DNA from: CAYYGL01 sp964471235
Lineage (GTDB): Bacteria > Calditrichota > Calditrichia > RBG-13-44-9 > J075
DNA length: 13,380 bases
Direction: 5' to 3'
NCBI GenBank assembly: GCA_964471235.1
Contig: CAYYGL010000136.1
Location: 1 to 13,380, forward strand
Shown: piece after piece, positions 1 to 6,579 of the stretch
Layout: each line of letters begins with the position of its first letter
Numbering within the stretch: the stretch's first letter is position 1
Notes under the pieces: generated by a model
Database searches by the model: none
The model's input: only the letters and a program-made list of their open reading frames with translations
What the model was told of the DNA's origin: nothing
Position numbers and translations under genes: made by a program

Positions 1-696
1 CAGAGGGTGGGAAACATTTCGTATCCAGAACGCCCCAATAAAAACAGTGCAGACTATTCCCAGGAAAGTCAATAGGAATAGACCGCTGCCCAAATGGGGA
101 GAAGACGTCGCTTGTTGACTTTCAATACTCCGAGAAAATGTATCCAGATCGGTAGAGAGGGATTGCAGTTCGGAAATGAGGTTATTTGTCTCTCCTTCCA
201 ACAGTTCCACATCCCGATTGGAAACTTGTGCACCTTTCTTCGGGAGTGTGTTCATCACTCGTGAGGCATCCGAATAATACTCCCGGTAAATAGACTCGAC
301 CTGTTTTTTGCGGGTCAAAATCACCGATAGGTTGAACGGATCCCCGTCCCCCAAATTTTTTTTAGAAACTGCTTCTATTTCATGGTCAATTTGTTGGTGT
401 AGCTTTACTATCCTGTTTCCCAGGCGGGAAAACGTCTCCTTCAATTCTGAAAATGCAGGGAAGTCGCCAGAAAGAAGAGCCTGCACCGCCTGTCGACTCA
501 TCATGGCTTGCTGAAGCCGCAACAGAATATCCCGGGATATATCATTGATCAACAGGGTTTCCTGTGCCAGTAATTTCTGGGAACCGGCAACCATGCTATG
601 CTCCTTGTAACCTGCTGCCAGCATCAGGAGCATCATGACAGTAATGATTCCCACACTCAAAAAGATTTTTGTGTGCAATTTAAATTTCATAACCAT
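1..696 (-). CDS. Methyl-accepting chemotaxis protein, N-terminal part (cut by window edge)
   Basis: This is the first 232 codons of a chemoreceptor whose 3' part lies beyond the left edge; the frame is open from 696 to base 1. Residues about 11-30 form a hydrophobic TM1 after a basic start. Residues 31-203 are a mostly helical, charged periplasmic sensor of about 170 residues, the size expected of a four-helix-bundle sensor. Residues about 204-224 form TM2, and the frame stops at RNVSHPL, which looks like the first turn of a HAMP domain. The ATG at 694-696 is preferred because a GGGAG Shine-Dalgarno lies about 8 nt upstream; an ATG at 688-690 is also possible. It follows two CheW genes and a CheR gene on the same strand, so it should be the receptor of that array. 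The signalling and methylation domains are not visible, so membership of the MCP class rests on architecture plus context. The ligand cannot be inferred. Confidence 0.85.
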   Translation of the reverse strand, partial: MVMKFKLHTKIFLSVGIITVMMLLMLAAGYKEHSMVAGSQKLLAQETLLINDISRDILLRLQQAMMSRQAVQALLSGDFPAFSELKETFSRLGNRIVKLHQQIDHEIEAVSKKNLGDGDPFNLSVILTRKKQVESIYREYYSDASRVMNTLPKKGAQVSNRDVELLEGETNNLISELQSLSTDLDTFSRSIESQQATSSPHLGSGLFLLTFLGIVCTVFIGAFWIRNVSHPL

Positions 697-710
697 ATTC
701 TATCTCCCTA

Positions 711-880
711 CTATTTGGAGCTGTTCACCATGTGCTTAAATTTGGTCCTCGTTTCAATTAAATTTTGGGCAGCCATTTCCAAACGGCGCATACTCTCCAC
801 ATTTTAACAGCCGGCTTGTGTAACCTTTTCCATCTGTGGGGCTCCTTATCCCCCCACGGTTTGCGGCTCGATTGCGCCAT
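711..880 (-). pseudogene. Degenerate C-terminal tail of a second chemoreceptor
   Basis: Read on the minus strand, one frame gives QMEKVTQAGC, a TAA stop at 804-806, then NVESMRRLEMAAQNLIETRT and a further segment ending at the stop 711-713. This resembles the end of Wsp/Frz-like chemoreceptors, where a final signalling helix is followed by a QLExAAQNLNELGxKLKxLV-type tail. The internal TAA would need only one base change from CAA (Gln). Immediately upstream, MCP-like fragments (IRSP and AQSSR, around 845-877) occur in the other two minus frames, implying at least two frameshifts. No methylation helices or other MCP body are present: the second CheW ends at 931. I infer a relic left by deletion and decay of a tandem MCP gene. 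The surviving MCP starts 14 nt after the relic's stop, and its ribosome binding site directly follows that stop. The family match is from memory of typical MCP tails, not an alignment. Confidence 0.6.
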
Positions 881-930
881 GATGGGACATGGATACCACC
901 TTCCCATTACTATGCCATACCATCCCGAAC

Positions 931-1551
931 TCACTCATTTACAATGATTTCCGGATCCGACAGTATCTTTTCGCCATTCAGAATAATTAAACGGTCTTCA
1001 GTGACCCTTTCGAAATATTTTTCCCCGGCTTTGCCCAGGGCAGGTAACGAAGACGATTTATGATCCACCGGCAGGTTGCGTGCTCCCACTATCCCATCGA
1101 CTAAAATACATAGAGCCATATTGGGATTATGTAACAGAATCAGTTTCTGCTCCCCGGGGGAGTCGGCCCCTTCTACCCCAAAAATCCGTTTTACATCCAT
1201 CACTGAAAAGATTTCTCCCCGTACATTCACGATCCCCAGAATAAAATCCGGTGTACCCGGCAGGGGGGTAATATCCCGTATGGGTAGAACTTCTCGGATA
1301 AATTTGTGAGCAATGGCATAATGCTCTTTCCCCAGTAAAAATTCGACCACACTCGTTTCATTGTGATGTTCTATCACCGAAACGACTTCGGTAGCCAGGG
1401 CCTGGGCGCGTTTTTTTAAAATCTGTCTCTCTTGATCCTCGTTTAGGGCGTCTCCGTTGGAAATTGTTTCTGGCGCCAATCCCAGGTGACGATGGATATT
1501 CGCCCATCTATCGGCGGAAGAGGCTGAGGATCCTCCATGTTTCCTTGTCAT
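931..1551 (-). CDS. CheW-like adaptor with N-terminal extension (WspD-like)
   Basis: This 206-residue protein has a CheW domain at about residues 67-204. It shows the family landmarks VVEFLLGKEHYAI, the VLPIRDITPLPGTPDFILGI strand-turn, NVRGEIFSVMDVKRIFG, and a second subdomain ending RLIILNGEKIL. CheW scaffolds couple chemoreceptors to the CheA kinase at the cytoplasmic face of the membrane. The first 65 residues are an extension containing DRWANIHRHLGL and a helical ERQILKKRAQALA segment; such extensions are typical of CheW paralogues next to CheR-TPR genes. The WspD-type N-terminal cysteines are absent. The ATG overlaps the stop of cheR as ATGA, and a GGAG motif lies about 8 nt upstream inside cheR, so translation is probably coupled. 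Two CheW genes in one operon suggest that one may serve CheR or an alternative complex. The CheW assignment is secure; the WspD equivalence rests on gene order and the extension. Confidence 0.93.
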   Translation of the reverse strand: MTRKHGGSSASSADRWANIHRHLGLAPETISNGDALNEDQERQILKKRAQALATEVVSVIEHHNETSVVEFLLGKEHYAIAHKFIREVLPIRDITPLPGTPDFILGIVNVRGEIFSVMDVKRIFGVEGADSPGEQKLILLHNPNMALCILVDGIVGARNLPVDHKSSSLPALGKAGEKYFERVTEDRLIILNGEKILSDPEIIVNE

Positions 1552-3095
1552 TTAACATCTCCAATTTTTTGCAGCATCTCCGAGATAATGATTTTCAGGT
1601 GCCGGGCATTCATCCCTTCGGTTTCCGGCACTTCCGTCTCATCCGACATTTTTGATAACAGGGAGAGCGCGTTTTGTAAATACCGCTGCGATTCATATAA
1701 ATTCTTCGTTTGATAGCTGATGTTACCCATTGCAACATGGGCAACTATAAATTCAGGCTCCAGGTAAAGCGCTTTTGTTAACGCAGCAGCCGCCTGATTA
1801 TATTGCCGACGTTCAAGCAAAATAGCACTTAACAAATGGTAGGTGCGGTAGTCAAGCTTATTATAGGTTAAAATTTGTTCACACCAGTATATTGCTTCAT
1901 CTGTTTTCCCAATATTGGCAAAAGATTTTGCCAGGAATCGCATTGCTTCCAGAAAACGCTCATCTTTCTGCAGTGCTGCCCGACAGACCGGCGCTAAAAG
2001 ATCGATGGTTTCTCGATAGCGGGCTGCCCGATAGAATGCTCGTGCTTTACTGAGTCGTTTGTTGATAGAGGGGAGAGATGTTTGCAAAGCCTTGTTTTTC
2101 ACCGGCACCGGTGTCTGTCCTGTTTGAAACATGGATTTTTCACGAGAATTGGCAGCAGCAACAACCGGGGAGCTATCCGGGCTGCGCAATCTCCCGGTTA
2201 AGTCCGGTAAAACAGTTTGTTCTGCAACTGCGGTGGTCTTCCGGTAGAAAACAGCACCAGAGAAATTTTCCGCTGCTAATTGGGGAATCCGAACCGGGAA
2301 AGTCTCTGCGGCACCCAAAGTCAACCATCCCCCGTCTGCCAGATGGCTCGAAAATTTTTTCAGCACCTCCTGGCGGGATTGCTCGTTAAAATACATCAAC
2401 ACATTTCGACAAAAGATAATATCCATCCCATCCATAGCGGGGTGACTCTCCGGTGAAGAACTATCCACTAAGTTCAGCAAATGGAATTGCACCATTTCTT
2501 TGATTTCCGGGAGTATTTCAAATTGCTTGTTCGACAGGGAACGAAAATACTTGCTGCGAAACCATTCCGGAGTCCGTCGAAAAGACCATTGGGTATAGAT
2601 TCCCCTGCTCGCTTTTTGTAATACTACCGGGTTAACATCTGTGGCAATTATGGAAATATGCCAGTTAGATATATCCGGGATTAACTCTTTGAGAAGTATC
2701 GCAATGGTATATGGTTCTTCCCCGGAAGAACAGCCGGCGCTCCATATCCTCAGAAATGGATATTTTTGGCGTCGCCGGTTAATGAACTCCGGAAAAATTT
2801 TATTTTTCAGGATGGAAAAAGTAGTTTCTTCCCGCAGAAAATAAGTCTCGTTTACTGTCAAATGCGGAACAAGGATATCTATAATTTGGGGGATATTCCT
2901 ATGGAATAGAAGGGTTTCGAGAAATCCTTCCGGGTCCGTTTCCCGTTGTTGAGCGGATGTCATCACTGCCCGCTCTAAATCCTGCCATCGCTCCCGGGAA
3001 AAATCTAATCCTAAATAGGAAGCAACCAGGTCACTTAACTCAGCAAGAAGATCGTGCGAAACTGCTGTGTGAGAGCTGCTGTTGAGACTCAACAT
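1548..3095 (-). CDS. Chemoreceptor glutamate methyltransferase CheR with C-terminal TPR domain (WspC-like)
   Basis: This 515-residue fusion uses S-adenosylmethionine to methylate receptor glutamates. Residues about 10-80 are the CheR N-terminal helical domain. NETYFLRE (82-89), the SAM-binding IWSAGCSSGEEPYTIA (117-132), ATDVNP (151-156) and DIIFCRNVLMYF (225-236) are the expected catalytic-domain motifs. A low-complexity linker spans about 288-345. Residues about 349-482 contain TPR-type helical hairpins (for example YHLLSAILLERRQYNQAAAA and AHVAMGNISYQTKNLYESQR), so the protein is far longer than a plain CheR of about 280 residues. TPR-bearing CheRs (WspC, FrzF) act in alternative-function chemosensory systems, where the TPRs make protein contacts or control activity. 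The start at 3093-3095 is chosen because a perfect AGGAGG sits 4 nt upstream; a longer in-frame start at 3137 lacks such support. The 147-nt gap to the preceding CheW gene holds no gene I can support. Confidence 0.95.
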   Translation of the reverse strand: MLSLNSSSHTAVSHDLLAELSDLVASYLGLDFSRERWQDLERAVMTSAQQRETDPEGFLETLLFHRNIPQIIDILVPHLTVNETYFLREETTFSILKNKIFPEFINRRRQKYPFLRIWSAGCSSGEEPYTIAILLKELIPDISNWHISIIATDVNPVVLQKASRGIYTQWSFRRTPEWFRSKYFRSLSNKQFEILPEIKEMVQFHLLNLVDSSSPESHPAMDGMDIIFCRNVLMYFNEQSRQEVLKKFSSHLADGGWLTLGAAETFPVRIPQLAAENFSGAVFYRKTTAVAEQTVLPDLTGRLRSPDSSPVVAAANSREKSMFQTGQTPVPVKNKALQTSLPSINKRLSKARAFYRAARYRETIDLLAPVCRAALQKDERFLEAMRFLAKSFANIGKTDEAIYWCEQILTYNKLDYRTYHLLSAILLERRQYNQAAAALTKALYLEPEFIVAHVAMGNISYQTKNLYESQRYLQNALSLLSKMSDETEVPETEGMNARHLKIIISEMLQKIGDVK

Positions 3096-3242
3096 GTATC
3101 CTCCTGATACAAAAATCGCATCCATTGCGGTATCCAATCATCACATCGTGGAATGGGAGAAAGGTGGGAATAGTGGATTGGAATCTCACGGAAAAGCCCT
3201 TGAAAAGAACCGTTTCTACTGTTTTCATTCGGATGAACACCT

Positions 3243-3755
3243 TCAGGTTGCCCCCTGAACGGCTTTTTCCCGTGGCGTAGGTTTTTTCTTTCCCAACTTT
3301 CTTTCCAAACGTTTCATCTCTAAATCAGCTTCCTCCACAACAGGTATCATTTTTTTCGGATCGAGTACCAGGATCATTTCTCCATTTTGTACTACAACGG
3401 TTGCCATACAATCAGAATCAGGGTGTTTTCTCTGCGATTCAACAACCTGTTCCTGTTTCCACGGTATAACACCCTCCACCAGGTCCACTACTACCGCAAA
3501 CAATTTCCCGCTGGTTTTCAGGATGATAAATTGATCCGTAAGTGTTACCCGTTTCCCGGGAAGTCCCAACCGCTTTCGAAGGTTCACCACTGGCGTCACC
3601 ACGTTACGAATATTGATGATACCGTGTACCACCTCAGGGAGGTGAGGTGCCGGGGTGACTTCTACCGAGCGGATAATCCGCTCCACCGAAGCCAACGGCA
3701 ACCCATATCGTTGATCATTCAATACAAAAACGAGCAGATATCCCGGCGATTCCAT
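3243..3755 (-). CDS. CheW-like adaptor protein (WspB-like)
   Basis: This compact CheW has 170 residues from the chosen start. It has the YLLVFVLNDQRYGLPL first strand pair, VERIIRSVEVTPAPHLPEVV, HGIINIRNVVTPVVNLRKRL around the central hairpin, and a second subdomain ending MILVLDPKKMI. A charged, lysine-rich tail follows. It is the first gene of the chemosensory operon in reading order, and bridges receptor and kinase in the cytoplasm. The same frame opens earlier at 3800, adding 15 residues, but there is no Shine-Dalgarno there. GGGA lies 6 nt before the ATG at 3753-3755, and family members normally begin just before the first strand, so the shorter start is preferred. The start remains the least certain part of this call. 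With the CheR-TPR and extended CheW genes after it, the order matches wspB-wspC-wspD. Confidence 0.92.
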   Translation of the reverse strand: MESPGYLLVFVLNDQRYGLPLASVERIIRSVEVTPAPHLPEVVHGIINIRNVVTPVVNLRKRLGLPGKRVTLTDQFIILKTSGKLFAVVVDLVEGVIPWKQEQVVESQRKHPDSDCMATVVVQNGEMILVLDPKKMIPVVEEADLEMKRLERKLGKKKPTPREKAVQGAT

Positions 3756-4029
3756 CAGATTTCCCATAAGTATTTGTTTAACGATAGTTTTGAAAGCCAT
3801 TTGCCAAAACCAACGGCATCATGTTGGGAGTGGCGGGCTCTCATTCGCCAGGGGCGCGGTTCATTTTTCATAAGTTCATAATTCCAGTGTTTATTGCCTC
3901 ATCTTTACTCATTCCAACGGATTCCCTGTTCTTAGCTGCCCACCTATTAGCATTCAAACAATAGAAGAGATATTCGACAATTATTATGCTTTTTTAAGGA
4001 ATTGCCTTGTTAGAGGGGGAAAAGGGTTG

Positions 4030-4052
4030 AAGAAGACCGGTTTAGTCTTTTT
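4030..4052. terminator. Weak terminator-like hairpin
   Basis: An 8-bp stem (4030-4037 with 4045-4052, including one G-T pair) encloses a 7-nt loop. On the plus strand the right arm is a T-rich run, but no plus-strand gene lies upstream. On the minus strand the core AAGAC/GTCTT stem is followed by TCTTCTTC-like sequence, about 130 nt past the M24 peptidase stop, so it could end that transcript. The support is structural only. Confidence 0.3.
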
Positions 4053-4112
4053 AAATTTTATGATACCCGGGGAAGGGAGAATTGGATTGGTATGATGAGA
4101 TGAGGCATCACT

Positions 4113-4140
4113 TTCCGGTGATAAAAAATATCATCCGGAA
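4113..4140 (-). terminator. Stable hairpin downstream of the M24 peptidase gene
   Basis: TTCCGGTGATA (4113-4123) pairs with TATCA plus CCGGAA (4129-4133 and 4135-4140), giving an 11-bp stem with a single bulged base at 4134 and a 5-nt loop. It lies about 45 nt past the stop of the minus-strand peptidase gene. No U-tract follows in that direction, so it is more likely a 3'-end stabiliser or a weak or factor-assisted stop than a classical intrinsic terminator. Confidence 0.4.
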
Positions 4141-4184
4141 TAGAATGAAGTACGACGTCACCGGGAGGCAGGGAAGAGGCAAGT

Positions 4185-5363
4185 TCAGGCAATCAACCAC
4201 AAAGCGGTTTGAGGATCGGAGATAAATTCACTGCCCTCTTTTCGTACCCAGACTTCTTCCTCTACAGTGACAATGCCGTGGCCTTCCACATTCAGGCGCG
4301 GCTCAATGGTGAACACCTGACCTTCTTCCACCGGCAAAAAAGGGGTTTCGCCATAACGTTCCCAGGTGGGGGCTAACAGGGCGCCGCCGTCGTGTGCTTC
4401 TCTGCCCACCTGGTGCCCCAGACCATGAGGGTACTCTTCATAGCCGTTGTCCAGTAAATACTGTCGGGCGATGTGGTCCATGTCTTTTCCCAGCACACCG
4501 GGCTTCAGGGCGGCGGCCACTTTGTCAATCGATGTTTTCAGCACCTGAAAGCCCTGCTGCACTTCTGCCGGGGGTTCTTTTTCTCCCGGTTTCAGAACAT
4601 ACCAGGTGCGCTGCAAATCGGCGCAGTATTTCTGGAATTTTACCCCAAAATCCATGTTAACCAGGTGTCCGGGTTCTACAGGGCGATCGGTGGGCGCCGC
4701 ATGAGCGCCGGCAGTATCCGGCCCGGTGAATACCGCCGGGCAGTGCTCCCGGTCCCAGGCGGTTTCCAATCCCAGTCGATCCACTTTCTCCAGCACAAAT
4801 CCGGCAATCTCCTTCTCTGTCCGTCCCGGACGGATAAAATCACTCACCTGGTGAAAAATATCCAGGGTGATGCGGATGGCTTCTTTCATGCGTTTAATCT
4901 CTTCCGGCGTCTTCCGCCCCCGCAAGGCGCTGATAACCGGTTCAGCGCTGATCAATCGCTCTTGATACGGCGTGCCCTCCAGGTATTCCAGCAGTTGCAG
5001 GTACATCCCGGCAGACAAACCATCCGCTGCCGGCATGCTGGTGGAATAATTAACGGCGATTTTCCCGGGATTGAATCGCCGCAGGGTTGCCAGCAGGTCT
5101 TCCCGAATGGATTGCAGGTAACTAATTACCTCCCGGTAATGCCCGTGGGATTTCAGATTGGCAACATCCAGGCTCCCGGCAATGGCAACGGTATCGCCCG
5201 AGGCGGTGATGATAAATGCCGTCTGCCAGGTGACCCCGGTGCCGACAATGTAATCCACCATCGGGTCCGCCATAATTCCGGTTTCCCGTACAAAAGTAAG
5301 CCACATATCAATTTGTTTTTCTTGCAAAATGGAAACTACTTGCTGGATTTTTTCATCAATCAT
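4185..5363 (-). CDS. M24 family metallopeptidase (Xaa-Pro aminopeptidase-like)
   Basis: This 392-residue cytoplasmic protein has the two-domain layout of aminopeptidase P/prolidase proteins: a creatinase-like N-terminal domain (about 1-145) and a pita-bread catalytic domain (about 150-385). The dinuclear metal ligands can be read as D238 in VNMDFGV, D249 in CADLQRTW, H317 in PHGLGHQVG, E354 in FTIEPRL and E368 in VTVEEEVWV. H221 in the AHAAPTDRP segment fits the family's substrate-side histidine. It should remove N-terminal residues before proline or split X-Pro dipeptides; the exact specificity cannot be read from sequence. The ATG at 5361-5363 is chosen because an AGGG lies about 8 nt upstream. 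A longer in-frame ATG at 5396 has no ribosome binding site and adds 11 residues of poor fit. It follows the bisphosphate nucleotidase on the same strand after 117 nt, so co-transcription is uncertain. Confidence 0.93.
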   Translation of the reverse strand: MIDEKIQQVVSILQEKQIDMWLTFVRETGIMADPMVDYIVGTGVTWQTAFIITASGDTVAIAGSLDVANLKSHGHYREVISYLQSIREDLLATLRRFNPGKIAVNYSTSMPAADGLSAGMYLQLLEYLEGTPYQERLISAEPVISALRGRKTPEEIKRMKEAIRITLDIFHQVSDFIRPGRTEKEIAGFVLEKVDRLGLETAWDREHCPAVFTGPDTAGAHAAPTDRPVEPGHLVNMDFGVKFQKYCADLQRTWYVLKPGEKEPPAEVQQGFQVLKTSIDKVAAALKPGVLGKDMDHIARQYLLDNGYEEYPHGLGHQVGREAHDGGALLAPTWERYGETPFLPVEEGQVFTIEPRLNVEGHGIVTVEEEVWVRKEGSEFISDPQTALWLIA

Positions 5364-5480
5364 GATGTCTGCCCTGTTTTTTAGGATACAACCCATTGTT
5401 GTTCAGGTATTCTGACAAAGCCCTTGACAGAACAAGTTTTGTCGCCCCGGGTCGTCAACATTTATTTTGCCAGGATGCCA

Positions 5481-6467
5481 TCAGTCAATGGTAACCACCC
5501 GGGAGATGGCTTGGAGCGCTTTGTCGTGCAGGGTGCCGTTGGTGGCAATTAATCCCACATTATCTTCTAACTTTCTGCCCCGGGAGAAATTCAATGGATT
5601 ACCGCTGAAATCGCTGACCCTGCCCCCGGCTTCGCTAACGATAATGGCGCCGGCGGCATGGTCCCAGATTTTTTCCCGGTAGTCGGAACTGCGGGGCAGT
5701 CGAAAATAAATGGAAGCATCTCCCCGGGCAACCGAGGCGTATTTGCACTGGCTGTCGATCCGGAATGGCGGCTGGGTAATCCCCATCAACCGGGAAATTT
5801 CGGCATGAACGTCATGGGACGCGTGAGCCGCTTCAACCGATTCACAAAACCTTGCCTGCGAGGGATCACCAATTCCATCCACGGTTACCCGCTGTTTCTC
5901 CCCGCCATCCAGCGGTTCCATCCAGCTTCCCTCTCCTTTGGCAGCATAAAACAAGCAACCGGCGCCCTTTTCCGGATGACGGCTGTCCAAAGGCAAATTC
6001 GGGCACCCCAACACACCCATCACCACCTCCCCGTTTTCGATTAACGCCAGAGCGATGGCATACTGATCGCCACGCAGAAACCCTTTGGTGCCGTCAATCG
6101 GGTCCAATGTCCAGAAGCGCTCCGGGGAACTGCTTTCCTTCACTCCGAAATCGATGGCTTCGAATAACAGGGAATCGGATACATCCCGGGCGTATTTTGC
6201 GACTAACTCATGAACTTTTTGTTTCAATGGGGGGTTATTCCGCAGCGGGTCGCTGTCTTCTTCTCCGACCAGCGGTTCTCCGGGAAATGCTTTCCAGAGC
6301 GCCAGGGTTATCACTGCCTGGCTGCCAAGGTCGGCGATGGTCACCGGGGAACGATCGGTCTTTTCTGCCGAATCCGAAGAGATAAGATTGCCTTGCACTT
6401 GCTGACACAGTTTACCAGCATTGCGAACGGCTTCAATCGCATAAGAAATTTCCTGTGAATAATTCAT
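5481..6467 (-). CDS. 3'(2'),5'-bisphosphate nucleotidase, HAL2 type (inositol monophosphatase superfamily)
   Basis: This 328-residue enzyme is predicted to convert 3'-phosphoadenosine 5'-phosphate (PAP) to AMP plus phosphate. PAP is the inhibitory by-product of sulfate assimilation and sulfotransfer. The superfamily's metal-binding motifs are all present: PVTIADLGSQ (41-50), VGEED (67-71), LDPIDGTKGF (121-130) and WDHAAG (268-273). The stretch LDPIDGTKGFLRGDQYA followed by IALALIENG is the signature of the yeast Hal2/plant SAL1 branch. Bacterial CysQ usually has LDPLDGTKEF and is nearer 250 residues. Members of this branch are Mg-dependent and typically inhibited by lithium and sodium. AGGAAA sits 6 nt before the ATG. 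It lies 112 nt after mltD on the same strand, and no sulfur-metabolism gene is visible nearby. The superfamily is certain; substrate assignment is by branch signature. Confidence 0.93.
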   Translation of the reverse strand: MNYSQEISYAIEAVRNAGKLCQQVQGNLISSDSAEKTDRSPVTIADLGSQAVITLALWKAFPGEPLVGEEDSDPLRNNPPLKQKVHELVAKYARDVSDSLLFEAIDFGVKESSSPERFWTLDPIDGTKGFLRGDQYAIALALIENGEVVMGVLGCPNLPLDSRHPEKGAGCLFYAAKGEGSWMEPLDGGEKQRVTVDGIGDPSQARFCESVEAAHASHDVHAEISRLMGITQPPFRIDSQCKYASVARGDASIYFRLPRSSDYREKIWDHAAGAIIVSEAGGRVSDFSGNPLNFSRGRKLEDNVGLIATNGTLHDKALQAISRVVTID

Positions 6468-6579
6468 CTTGTTTCCTGTTTGTTAGATGATAAATGCCGG
6501 AGAACGATTGCTCCGTAACATGCCTGTTCTCAACATGAATCCTTGCCGAGGTGAACCTTACAATGGCTGACCACTCCAA

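Larger units (their letters stand above)
3801..4184. other. Intergenic region between M24 peptidase and chemosensory operon
   Basis: No ORF here has protein-like composition. The stretch should hold the end of the M24 peptidase transcript and the promoter of the chemosensory operon, both on the minus strand. Two hairpins are visible and are listed separately. No strong sigma-70 promoter stands out. TTGAAT followed at 17 nt by TAAGAA is present on the minus strand around 3933-3957, but it is too weak to call. Confidence 0.5.

Noticed and set aside
598..1063. Plus-strand frames of 60-75 codons at 598-807, 765-947 and 836-1063
   Set aside because: They are antisense to the MCP gene, the MCP relic and the CheW gene, have no ribosome binding sites and show no domain.
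3040..3240. 66-codon minus-strand frame between cheW and cheR
   Set aside because: It overlaps the cheR start and its perfect ribosome binding site in another frame, and its composition is not protein-like.
4473..5384. 303-codon plus-strand frame opposite the M24 peptidase
   Set aside because: It is antisense to a gene with all five metal ligands in place; its sequence is low in order and matches no family.
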